DNA from: Stromatinia cepivora
Lineage: Eukaryota > Ascomycota > Leotiomycetes > Helotiales > Sclerotiniaceae
Direction: 5' to 3'
DNA length: 64,000 nucleotides
Assembly (NCBI GenBank): GCA_014898415.1
Contig: RCTD01000001.1
Location: 3,596,001 to 3,660,000 of the forward strand
Below, piece after piece: positions 38,201-50,140 of the stretch. Each line of letters opens with the position of its first letter. Position 1 is the stretch's first letter. A program made the translations under genes and the position numbers. Below the pieces are notes generated by a model that searched no databases, had not been told where the DNA came from, and worked only from the letters and a program-made list of their open reading frames with translations.

Positions 38201-40850
38201 CTTTTTCATTTTCCAATATGATTTTATAATTATAAGATCGGTTAAAAAGTAAAATGTTTAATTTATATTTGGAAAAGACTTGATGATATTGTTGATATTC
38301 AAATAATATTTCAGATTCTGAATTGATTTTGGTTAATATTCGATCGAGTTTTTTTTGAACTTTTGTATTCTTGAATTCGATCAAGGTAATCAATATTCTT
38401 TCTTTTATATATCGTTCGTTTTATTGGAAGTTTATTATATCATCGAGTTTTTTCAAAGTAATAATAAAGAATTCAATTTATTTATCTTTTTTGTATTTTA
38501 ATTAAAACTTATCGGATTTAAGTATATATAGATCAAGGATTTCGGGTGATATATAGGGAAGGTATTTATAGATTTGCAATAATGATATAATTGGTTGGAA
38601 AGGAGGTGGATTAAATTTGAAAGGAATCGGGATTTCTTCTTTTTCAATAAAAATCTGTATTATATTCATATTTGAAGGTTCTTATTGTATATTATTAGTT
38701 GCAATTGATCTATTCAATTATGAATCTTTTCGATTCCAATATTCTTCGAGTTGGTTATCTCGTTGATCAATATTTTGTTGGGTTAATCGATCGATTTTCT
38801 GTTTGCAAAGGAATAATTGGGTAATGAGGAGATTATTCGAATAGGAAATGGTACAGGGTCTCTTTTTAGATTATTCGAGATATCGATTGAAATAATTAAA
38901 TTTCATTTGAATCTTTGATAATCAAAATCTATTTAAAATAATATTATAACTTTTTAATTTAATAATAAGGAAAAGGACAAAAGATTGTTTACAATTATCG
39001 ATCATTAAATTAAAGAATATGAAAGGAATAATGATATGGCCTTGTACATCATTATACCCTTCAACTTCAATTGAAGTTTTAAATAATATAATTCTGAATT
39101 TAAATATAGAAAATAAACAAGTAAGAAGTGTAATATTAATAAAAACAAATCCATTTGCTTTAGAATCAATAAATACTCTTGATCAATAAATATAATCATT
39201 TTTCGAAAGATTGTAGGAAAGGGTAAATACTTTTTCTTTTATAAATTTAATTAGATCAAGAAATCTTATATCCTGTATAACGCTTAAAATAAAAACAAAA
39301 TCTAAACATTTGATTTTAAATACTTTTCTTCTTTTAAATAGATATTCTATATAGCTTCAACTATAACTTCTGAATTGAAATCTTCTTTGATATTCCGATA
39401 TTCTTCAAATTCTTTTGTTTCTTTTTGTACCGTTTTAATTTTATTGAGATTATTAATACAAAGTATCGATATATATACTATTCCAAGAAAGGGAGAAGGT
39501 AATGAGTATTTGAAATTCGAATAGTTATTAAATACAGCAGAGCTGATATATCCGGAAAGGATATTCCAGAATGAAAATGGTTTCAAAAATATAAAGATTC
39601 CAAAATTGGAGTTGTTGAAACTCCGAAAGGGTTATAAAGGGTTTATAGTAACTGTTGATTTGTAAATAGTTATAAAGATTTTTCGATTAATATAATATCA
39701 ATTTCGTTTTCGTAATAAAACTTTGTTTTAATCTATTTTAATAAATATATTCACAAATTCTTTTATAATCTTACAATCCTTAATAAGTATTGTTATTGTT
39801 TACAAAAGAAAATCGGAAATCTTCCATTCGAGATCCCTAAATAGAATCTTATTGTTGATAATCTCCACTTAGATAATAAGTAATTTGAACTTCTTATATT
39901 ATTCTAGGAAGTTGCTATATCAAATTGTATTAGGTATAATCCATATCTCGTATTGAGAACGAGCATCATCGATTTCGGCCGGGTTCCGATAAATCGCTGC
40001 AAGCTATTCGATCAATTCGAGTACTGTGAGTCGGGGCACTCATACATAAAGAGTATAACAATATGCTTGTACTTTCGATCCGGTTTGATCGATTATATAT
40101 ACACAGCGTTGCGTTTCACTCTTAAATAATATAGCGTATAACTCGAATTGTTCTATAACTAATAATTACCACAAACTAGTTTTAGATTCAATATTATTGC
40201 TAAATTTAGTAATAAGATTTATAGGTTTTGGTATATATATATCTTACTATAAATTATAATTGATGCAGGAATATGATCTTAACCAATTAAATTGATTTCT
40301 TAAATAAAAGAACCCCTGATTATTAAATAAATCGTTATTTCCTAAAAGAAAAGAAGAATCCTCAAAGGGCTTTGGATGATCAGATCATCTGATCAAAGTT
40401 TTTTTCCTTTGATTTCAGGATCTTCGGGTTTACTTAAATAAAGATCCTTGAGTTTCGATTAAGAGAATAAGGGGAATCTTAAATACTACTATTGATCTGG
40501 ATACCTGTATAAATATCACTTGGGGCTTAAAAAAGGTTACATTGTTGTAAAACTCATTGTTATTATAACTTTCAATTATCGATTCTCCTCTTTCAAACTT
40601 ATAATTATTATATAGAGATCTTGTAATTGTAATAATGATTTGAAAGAAGCAATTGAACCATTAGGAACATCAGCTTTATACACTGGAATCTTCTCTTTAC
40701 CAGTTTTCTTTTTTCCAATAATAACGTTATCCAATTCTGTATTTATATTTTCTTCGAAAAATTATTGAAATAATTGAGGAGAAGAAAAGAATTCTTCAGA
40801 ATATACTTTCAAAGGTTCGGAGTATATAGAAAGAAAAGTTCATTATATTA
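35207..40850 (-). pseudogene. G2 gag-pol remnant with recognisable chromodomain and integrase
   Basis: Minus-strand domains can be read in order. The spacer before RT is at 38196-38393 (NSESEILFEYQQYHQVFSKY). RT is near 37650-38150, with YLND near 37735 for YLDD. RNase H is at 37233-37439 (FPYIFETDIF). The integrase zinc segment is at 36536-36817. Integrase at 36275-36520 reads YPLPIPNRVWQYIIIDYYSF and NNILIIIDRLIKQTIFIPY. The chromodomain is at 35207-35530 (NSEWEVEKVLIVKK and ISWFNNNTDLIWY). Frames are separated by stops. Gag is only weakly visible near 39300-40850. Confidence 0.88.
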
Positions 40851-41023
40851 TAAAAATGTTGATATACTTCTAAAGAAATTTATCTTCGTCAATTAAATCG
40901 GAATAGATCTTCTTCCTCTAAATATAACATTCGTAAAAGTTCATTTAAAAAGGTATTATTAAAGTAAAGTATTATTTGAAAGGCCACCAAATAACCAGAC
41001 ACTTATAAATGAATTGTAAATAA

Positions 41024-41306
41024 TATGACGTATAAGAACTGTAATAGAATTGAATAAATAAGATCAATTATATTCTTTAGAATTTATAATTGAAGAATTA
41101 TAACTCATAAAGAACAATTAGATATATATATATAAATACCCATTTGTAGACTGCAAAATTATACATATACGTTATTAAAATTACCATTTTATTATACTAA
41201 ATCATATGATTCGTAATGTATACGTATGGATGATCAGCTTATAAATTGATATAGGAGATAAGAGGTATCACATGGTTAGCCTCCTGTGGTTCACGATTCG
41301 TGACAG
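41024..41306 (-). repeat. 5' LTR of gypsy G2
   Basis: About 283 bp, ending CACGATTCGTGACA on the plus strand and followed by the GCAAT duplication. Confidence 0.88.
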
Positions 41307-41311
41307 CAATT

Positions 41312-43377
41312 ATATCGCATATATTAATATAATTAATAACGATTTTCTTCTTTTCTATCAAATCCCTAATGAAATGATAACTGATATTTATATATTTGGA
41401 TCATTTATACAAATATAGATTCTTAATTAAAACTAAAGTATTTTGATTATCACTAAATATTTAAATTGTATCTTTATTCTTTTCAATATAATTTAATTTG
41501 AATAAATCTTTAAGTATTTATACAATTTATCTTTTTTGTTTGATAAATATTATTATCACAATATATTCTGATTCTGTATTAAAGATAATTATAGATATTT
41601 ATTTCTTATTAATCTATAATATAAAACCTTTATAGAATATCACAATTCCCTTTAAAACACTTTTCCGGTTATATTTATCATTAGCTCAATCTGTATCTGT
41701 ATATACCTGTATTGTATTATCAAATATATTATATTCTTTGTAGATATCAAATTATACTTCTTTTAATCCGAATTATAATTTCTATTTGATTGTTGATCAT
41801 AAATATCGTATTAGATTTTTCAAAACTATAATATAATGTTTTGTTGACTTTGTCATAAATTATGAAAATCTTCTAATTAAGAATATTATATTTGATCGAA
41901 TATATATTATTAAATAGATTATACTTCCTATTCGTTATTGATATTCATTTACATTTATTAGTTCATCGTTATCGATTATTAATTGAAGATAAATATAATC
42001 TATTATTAATAGTTTCTTGATTTGATATTGTTTATATATAATACTATATTTGATTAATATAATATCGAGATCTTCTTCTTGATCTATAATTAATATATAC
42101 ACTTTTCTATTATAAATAACCTTAACATTTAAAATCTTATTAATCTCTTCTAGATTCTTAATATTAAAATAAACTGATAACTTTTTATCGGATCAGATGG
42201 TTTATAATGATATATATAATATAATAACGATATCATCAACATATACTAATAATATTATATTATAGTTTTTGAATATATATAAATATAGATCTATCAAACT
42301 TTATATAAAGTCTATATCTAAAAACTTTTTCTTTAATAATAAACTCCAATCTCTTTCAATTTGCTTTAAATTATATAGACTTTATAAAGCTTGTAATATA
42401 TATCTCTTTTCGACTTTGATATTTTAAAATAATTCGAGATAGATTTTTTCCTTCAAATATGATTCAATAAAAGTGTTTTTGATATCGAAATATAAATATT
42501 CCAAATTTTCTTTTGCAATAATAATTAGGAATAATCTGAATATATCTAATTTTCTTATTGATATAAATATTTCGTTGTAATCTTTTCCTAATATTTAATT
42601 GAATCTTTAAATTATTAATCTTATTTTGAATCGTTTTATTTTGTTATCCTTTATTTTAATTGTAAATATTTATTTCATTAAAACTAGATTATTTCCTTTA
42701 GAGAATATATATTCTTCTTAAATATCATTTTGAATCAAAAATATAATTTCCTTTTGAATAACTTTCTTCTATTTTTCAGAATATTCTTGATTCGATATTA
42801 TTTCCTTATAAATTCTTGGTATTTTGATTCCTAGAATTTCTCTAATTGAATATATTATACTTTCTATATTGTTTATATTTATTAACGAAATTATAAAATC
42901 TAAAACGATTTTATCTTTGATATAAGAATTTATCTTATAAATAATTGAGATTATAATTATAATATATTCTATATTTTCTTGAATCTTGGCCCATATAGAC
43001 ACTACAACCAATACCCCCATAACCTTGCTCCCCCATTTTCCTTCAGAATCTTATTCTATATTTCTTTTCCATTTTTGTATTAGATATCTTAAGGATTCGT
43101 CTTTAAGATCTATTATATCCTTTTATTTAATTTCAAATGATTATAGATTTATTTCGTTTTCTAATTCTATTGAAATAAACTTATCAGTAAAATTTAAAAC
43201 GATTTTAAATTTTGCTTCCAATATAGATTCAGGATCTACAAAATTTGATTCTTGAATTAGAACCTTTGAAATGATAGATTCGATATCTGAAATATCCTTG
43301 AAAAAAGATTCTTGATTTATCTTTTAGATATTATTATCTTTATCTTCATTATATATTAATATTGATATATCTAATTT
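41312..43377 (-). pseudogene. Copia Z RT/RNase H remnant
   Basis: Minus-strand copia sequence. The linker and RT entrance are at 42769-43020 (ILGIKIPRIYKEIISNQEYSEK). The RT active site LLVYVDDIVII is intact near 42230-42255. RNase H extends left to 41312 and resumes at 34263-34211 beyond G2. It is bounded on the right by the hAT target duplication (43378-43385). Many stops. Confidence 0.82.
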
Positions 43378-43385
43378 ATCTGATT

Positions 43386-43505
43386 CAGGGCTGGGCACCC
43401 GTACCCTACCCGGGGTATCTAGCCTTATGAGGTAGTATATTTTACCCCGTAAACTTTTACAGGATATATACCCGTCAAATACCCCGGGTATTTAGGGTAC
43501 CTATA
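43386..43505. repeat. Left end of the hAT: inverted repeat and subterminal TACCC motifs
   Basis: 13-bp inverted repeat followed by clustered TACCC, CCCGGGTA and GGGTA motifs, the kind of subterminal array where hAT transposases bind. The mirror array is at 46470-46591. Confidence 0.85.
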
Positions 43506-43565
43506 GGTAAATATTATATAATCATTCTATAATTATCGTCTAAAAAGAAGGTTATTCCTAATTAT

Positions 43566-46326
43566 ATGATAAAATCAAAAACATCAGATTATACTATTCG
43601 AATTATACTATTGAAAATTTGCACTACCTTACCTAATATATTATTTTGTAAGTTTCTTTTTCTTCAAACAACTATATCAATCATATCTTCCTACACCAGC
43701 AGTAATAATACAGTGGATCAAAACAATCTACCAAATAACTCACATCTACTATACAATAATACCGATAATACTGCCTCTGAATCTATTGATCGAAATATAC
43801 CTCTTCCTTTAAACAATACCAATAACAAACGCGCTAGGCAACCTACTAATAATACTCCTCAACGTTTATAACCAACTCCATGTTCATCGAATATACCACC
43901 TCTTGGAATTACAAAAGTTTTTTATTCAAAAATCCAAACCCTCTCTTTTTTCATCATGTTTTAGAAGATCCGAAGCAAATACATCAAATACAAATTAAGT
44001 ACATTTAACCAAATTGTACCTATACAAAAATCATATTAAGAGCTATTAATGATACCAACAACTTCAAATTACATTATTATAGAAAGCATCTAGATATTGC
44101 AATATCTGAAAACGAAAAGAAAGCTTAAATAACAGCTCAAATTCAAACTACAAAAGGTCCCAAATTATTTTTTTTATCTTCAAAATTATCAATAGATTAA
44201 TATTATTATCATTATCGTCATCTTCTTTTACAATTTATTATCAAAAACAACCTTTTATTCAATATTATAAATTAAACATAATTTAATGATTTCATTAGAT
44301 TTATTACATTTACTACTAAAAATGTATTATGTCGTCAATTTATGAAGAATTTGAAAGAGGATTTCGAAAATACGAAAACAATCAAAATAAAAGAATTTCA
44401 AAAGTATATTGATAATAAAGGATGTTTTTCATTAATTACAGATAAATGATCTGGATACAATCGATTAGACTATATCATTGTTACTATACATTATACTCTT
44501 TCAATTGACAGTATTCAATAATCGATTCTTGATATTGTTGAATTCATTGATTCCTTTTATACTAACAAATACCTTGTACAAAAGCTTCTCGATATTATAA
44601 ATGATTTTGGTATTACTAAAGCAATAATCTCGATCATATATGATAATGTTAGTTGCAATAATGTTATATTTGACCATTTTGAAAGAATAATTCTTATAAA
44701 TTATATAACTCTCTCGGAAAAGGAGAAGATATAGTATTCTATCTATTTTAATAGAATTGATGGAGATGTTTGATATTCTGGTTATGTAAATAATATCGTT
44801 GTACAAGCAGGCAAGTTCCTTTTTACTATTATTTTTGATTGATATTAATAAGTTTATAGGTTTGAATGTATTAAAATCCGAAGTTTCCGAAATTCGATAT
44901 ATTTACGAATTCCAACCCAATCAAGTTCATAATCTGTATGCCAACGATATTCCTGTGTGTTTAGTATTGTTTAAACTACACAACATTGTTTTAGTATTTC
45001 GAAACAAAAGAAAATTCTATGATGTATTTAAGCAACAATGCAATATATATAAAATCAACTTCCACCGCCTCCTTTTTGATATACTAGTTTGTTGGAATTC
45101 TATCGATGATATACTTTCAAAAGCTTTACACCAATAAATATTTATTACAGTTGTTTTAGTTATACAAATTTGGGATAAATTTATCAAAAAGAATTTATTT
45201 CTTATTGATAATGATTGGTTAGTATTAATTAAATTAAAGCAATTCTTTGTATACTTCCATTTACCAATTATAAAAGTACAAACCGATATTTATCCTACAC
45301 TTCAAAATATGATATCAATTTATATCCTTTTAATTCAACAAATATGCAAAATAGTAATTAATAATAATCATCCTACTCTTCAAACTGTTGCTAAAACTGT
45401 TCTTGAAATACTCGAAAAATATTACGAATCTAATATAAATATATGTCATACATAGGTAACTTTAATCCTTAATCCTTGTCACAAATTCGATTTAATTGAA
45501 TATTTATATAAAGCCAAGGGTGGAAATAAAATGCTAGTATATTTAAAAGCAATTGTACATATTAAATCTATATTCTCGAAGTATAAAATATATATTGATC
45601 AAATTCGAATATTTGTGGAATAAGAAGCTCAAGATATATATATCGATGATGATAATAACGACGATTTTATTTTAATTATTTTGGCTACTGATCTCGATTT
45701 CAATATTAATCTATATACGGATTTTGATCGATTTAAGCTATCTATAACTATTTATATATCAGCTTTTGAATCAGAATTAAATCGATATTTAAAAGTTTCT
45801 TGTATTACTCGAAATGAATATACAATTGACATTATAGCTAAATGGTGGATGAAGTTTCAATATAACTTTCCAATTCTTTTTTAGATTTGGAAAGATTATT
45901 CGTCTATTCCAGTTATATCTGCTCCTTCAGAACATGTTTTTAGTGCTACTGGATTACTAGTTTCTAAATATAAAACTAATTTATCTAATGATACTATTCG
46001 ATATATACTTTGTTTGTATATATGGAGAGTTCTACCTTAAGAAGAAGAAGAAGAAGATATTGAGATTGTTGATATTGATAATGATAATAATGATAGTAAT
46101 ATTGAAATCGAGAAAATTATTATTATTCCTGGTCTTATACTTCAAGAACATTATATTGAAGAAACTAGAATAAAGGAAATTAGAAAGATAGTAGAAACTA
46201 TATATAATATTCAAGGGTATAAAGTAATAAAGGATTAGCAGGTAGTATAGGAAAGATAAAAAAACTGTAGAGATAAAGCTCTTAAAAAAGCTACACAAGA
46301 GTTATTAGCGATTATTTTAGAATAAA
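43566..46326 (+). pseudogene. hAT transposase remnant
   Basis: Plus-strand, broken into several frames. The N-terminal frame at 43566-43871 is rich in N, T and S. Near 44390-44460 it reads KEFQKYIDNKGCFSLITD, a core hAT catalytic region. The frame at 44799-45137 reads KLHNIVLVFRNKRKFYDVF. The C-terminal dimerisation domain at 45681-46040 reads AKWWMKFQYNFPILF, a stop, then SIPVISAPSEHVFSATGLLVS and LSNDTIRYILCL, the hallmark of hAT proteins. An acidic tail follows to about 46326. Stops fall at Gln and Trp sites. Two long minus-strand frames (44501-44806, 46032-46298) are shadows. Confidence 0.9.
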
Positions 46327-46469
46327 CAAATAATATATCTTCATTTTTTTCCTATTTGATTTCAAAATTATACTATGATTTGAGTAAAAAACCACTATTC
46401 TATAATACCTACAATCTTTCAAATATACCCCCAAATATCCTTAATATATATTATATACCCTATAAATAC

Positions 46470-46591
46470 CCTGGATACCCGGGTAATCTATAGGGTAATT
46501 ACTCTACCCTGTAAAAGTAAAGCTAGATATAATATCGGCCGGGTTATACCCCGGGTTATCCCGGGTATACCCTACCCAGTGCCCAGCCCTG
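46470..46591. repeat. Right end of the hAT: inverted repeat and subterminal motifs
   Basis: It contains TACCCGGGTAA, TAGGGTAATTACTCTACCC, CCGGGTTATACCCCGGG and ends GTGCCCAGCCCTG, the inverted copy of the left terminus. Confidence 0.85.
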
Positions 46592-46599
46592 ATCTGATT

Positions 46600-47892
46600 T
46601 CAATTCGACAATTGAAATACTTAATATAATTATTGAATTCAATATAATATCTACTAAAAAGAATATTTGGAACAAAAATAATATAAATATCGTATTTGAT
46701 ATTAAAGATAGAGAAAATGCTTTGTTTGTTATTGATCTATTATAAGATCTTCAATTTGGTTTTATATTCTTTATTCCTTATAAACCTGATTTACAATTTT
46801 TTAATTTAAAATCCAAATCTTCTTTTCGATAAAATTCATCTATAATTATTCTATTTGATCGAAATATATAGCTTAATTTTGAAGAATATACTTTGATATA
46901 TTTATTCGTAACTTTTGAATATCCTAGAAATATATCAACTTTCGAAGTATCCCGCAATTTGTTGTATCTTTGCTTTTTCGAAATAATCTTAAAATTAATA
47001 TAAATATAATATTTGCTTCTTTAGATTTTATATATCTTTATATTTGATATTATATTTATAAAAGCTTCTATAAAGGATCGATCTATTTTATTTATATCAA
47101 AACCAATATTAATACGATTTCTAATATAAATATTATATTCTATAATTTTATTCCAAAATTTTAATAATAATTCAATTTCTTTTAATATTGTTTTCATATC
47201 TATTTTTGTAATCCTTATATTCTATTCTATAAATCTATTTTAATATAAAAAAGCAATTATTATAATTTCGGATTATATATTTGATAATTATTCACAAATA
47301 GTTTATAAGAATTCCAATGTATTGTTAATTCTAATTGTAATGATCTTTTCTTCAATAACCAATTCTATCTTCTTTTTCCAAGTTTTCAATATTTGAATTA
47401 TATTATCTTTTTATTTAAATAATATAATCTAATTTACTTTTGTACAATTATCGATGATCAATATGAAATAACAATTCCTTCGAATCGATTTTGGGAATAG
47501 TTCTGTAATATCGAAATATATAAATTCGAATCTCTTTGATTTGTATAAACTCAATTGTTTTAGAATACGATTGATCATTTTAATGAATATATATATTTCG
47601 TAGATATCTAATTTAATTAAGACTTTTATTAATTTGATTATATTGAATACTTTATATAGATTTTTGATTTTATTTGAATTTAAATAATTGAATCTTCGAT
47701 ATTATAATAGATATCTCTTTTTCTCTTTAAATATTAATTCGTTATCAATACTTTTAATATTATCGATTATCTTTAAAGAAAAGCCTTTTTCCTGATCATT
47801 TTGATATATACTTAAATAGAAAACTATATTCTTATATTCTTTAATTATATATAAAATTATATATATTTTGTTTTATATTCTAATATAAATAA
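46600..47892 (-). pseudogene. Copia Z integrase/protease remnant
   Basis: This lies between the hAT (TSD ending 46599) and X copy B (TSD from 47893), where the minus strand should encode integrase and protease of copia Z. No open frame above 60 codons survives. I assign it by position and by continuity with the RT part on the left and gag on the right, not by clear motifs. Confidence 0.5.
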
Positions 47893-47897
47893 CTTTC

Positions 47898-48206
47898 TAT
47901 CACGGGATAGTATGATTACACAGCACTTTCAGGGATCGTTGAATAGGTGGTACACGTGATTGGTAGAGTAAAAGAATTGAATAATTTGCCCTTGATTATA
48001 TAAATCAAGAATTATATATATAAAACAAATAAATGGTTATTTAACCGATATACATTTTAATTAAACTAGATCTTTGTTTATTAATATATCAGGATCATCT
48101 TATCAATTAATGGATTGGTAAGGGTTAATAGATCCTTTATTCCGATTGGAAAGTATATATTTTGATTCTTTATAAGATACAAGGGATTGCAAAACTTTCC
48201 GTGATA
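47898..48206. repeat. 3' LTR of X copy B (left)
   Basis: 309 bp, TATCACGGGATAG to TTTCCGTGATA. Confidence 0.92.
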
Positions 48207-48568
48207 TATCCTTTAGATCGGAAGACGATCTAAAACAAATAGAAAGGTATAGAAAATAGTAATTCATATGATTTGTAAATGAATATGTAAGGCGATTATA
48301 GATAGATATTAATCAAGGATTGATGTAATATATAAACCTGAAATAATCCTGGTACCCTTAGAATAGAGAAGAATTTGAATGTATATAAATCGCAAATTTC
48401 TTTTGATCTTTGGTTTACTATTTACGATATTCTTCAAAATCAAGATTTTGAATAATAAAAAGAAAGTTTTCCGTCAGGAGAATACAGATGATTAATCGAT
48501 CCTGCGGTGTAGCAATTGAGAATACATATAATTACTAGGTTATAGCGTATTGATTGCAATGGCGAAAT

Positions 48569-50140
48569 AAAATAAATAAATTTTTTAAAGGTATATAAAT
48601 CCCCTTTTTGTATTTTTGTTTTTGTTTTAATCAAGTTTTTATTGATTATTATTATACTTAAGATTTTGGGGTTTAAGAAAACTAAACAAACGAATTTCAA
48701 TTGTATTAGATAAACGATAATTAAAAAAAAAGCTTTGAAAGAATCGAATACAAAAGAAGATCCCAATACTCCTTCAAAGGATCAACAAATCGAGTAAAGA
48801 GAATTAATAAATTCAATACAAATAACGAACCAAAATATCGATCTTTGAGAATATAACTTAATTAAATCTGTTCCTAAAATGATATGTCATTATTTATTTC
48901 AGAAACCATTCCCCTTTATCAAAGGAATTATTGTTTGTCGTGATCAATTGCTAATTATAGGTTTAGATAATAATTTGGAGGTAGATTTCATTTTTGAATC
49001 CTGTTATATAATTGAAAAATTTTATTAATCCTGTATTTGTAATTATCGAAACAAAGATCATTCGATGAAAGAAAGAAAAAAGGGAATATTTCTTTATCTG
49101 ATAATAACGATTTATTCGATTTTTCGGTGTTAGGTTTTTCGAATGATAAACCAAATAAAGAAGAGAGAGAAAAAAGATCGTCGAAAATTGCTGGCTCTCC
49201 AATTAAAACAAGAGATAAGGGGAGTTATAAGGAAAGGAACAATTATTTATATATTCGATATATGAAATCGTTGATTGCTGAGAGATATAATTTCTATAAT
49301 GAATGTTTTATTGATTCTTTTAAATCGAATAATCATTGATATTGGAATTGTAATATTCATTTATATACTTTTTTGCCGGCTTTCCTTTATCCTTTAATAG
49401 ATTATTATATTATTATTTATTAACAAAATTCGAAAATAAATTCTTCGTTTATTTTTTATTTTTATAATATATTGATCATTGATTGTATAATCCAAGCAGG
49501 GATATAGAATTGCGATGAAGATGATACTGGAGATCGAGGAGAAAAGAGAAGTTGTTTTTTTTGTTTTTGCATTGTTGTTTTTTTTTTTTTCGTTGTATTA
49601 CTCACCGGAATCCTCGAAAGGCCAAATGGAAAAAGTATATTGTGATTTCGAAAAACGATAATGAAAATGAGAAAGAAAAAATGATAAAAAAGAAGAGGAG
49701 GAAAAAGTGAATAGTATATTTAAAAAAAAAGAAAAGAAGGGATAGTCCTTTGGTTCCTATAATACTAATAACACTAATAGTTTCGGTTACTTCAATTGTT
49801 CTTTATTCTTTGATTGTTATAGATAATCTAAAGGCTCTTTTATTTGAATTTCAAGTTATTGAACTTAAAAAAAAGCTTATCTTTTTTCGAGGATAGGAAA
49901 GTGAAAAGCGGAGAAATGATCGGCCTTGATTGTTTTTTGTTTTCTAATGAATATGAAGTATACGAATTGAAGTGTATTATAGAAAAGTATAATAATCTGG
50001 AATATCAAATAGGATTTATTCCATCCATACCAAAGGGAAGAAATATAAATTCCAGATTGTCATTATTCAAGTTTTATAATTATCGTTATTCAAACTCTAT
50101 AATCCTGTTACTTATATTTTGTAGATTGAAAAAGGATTGA
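48569..50140 (+). pseudogene. Antisense membrane-protein ORF in X copy B
   Basis: Not a family I recognise. The start codon seen in copy A (3980) is ATA here. Reading with a few stops and shifts gives an N-terminal hydrophobic segment; then FIKGIIVCRDQLLIIGLDNNLEVDF (near 48920-48990); a frame at 49127-49339 with NKEEREKRSSKIAG and YIRYMKSLIAERYNFYNE; a hydrophobic segment near 49555-49600; a Lys/Glu-rich stretch; a third hydrophobic segment (VPIILITLIVSVTSIVLYSL, near 49755-49820); and a tail frame at 49844-50140 with MIGLDCFLFSNEYEVYELK. Its 3' end overlaps the 3' end of pol tail to tail by about 50 bp. It could encode an accessory membrane protein of the element or be a captured host gene. 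The chance of pure coincidence is reduced by three hydrophobic segments conserved in both copies. Confidence 0.5.

Larger units (their letters stand above)
34269..41306 (-). mobile_element. Ty3/gypsy chromovirus G2, full-length and RIP-inactivated
   Basis: A 7038-bp relative of G1 in the same orientation with the target duplication GCAAT (34264-34268 and 41307-41311). It inserted into the RNase H end of copia Z. The LTRs, the repeat field near the 3' end and the gene order match G1. Confidence 0.93.
43386..46591 (+). mobile_element. hAT DNA transposon with intact ends
   Basis: 3206 bp with perfect 13-bp terminal inverted repeats (CAGGGCTGGGCAC) and a perfect 8-bp target duplication ATCTGATT (43378-43385 and 46592-46599), both diagnostic of the hAT superfamily. 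About 120 bp at each end are G/C-rich and full of TACCC/GGGTA motifs, while the interior is AT-rich. It sits in the linker between integrase and RT of copia Z. Confidence 0.95.

Noticed and set aside
46032..46298. 88-codon minus-strand frame rich in F, L and Y
   Set aside because: It is antisense to the acidic tail of the hAT transposase; GAA/GAT repeats give F/L/I codons on the other strand.
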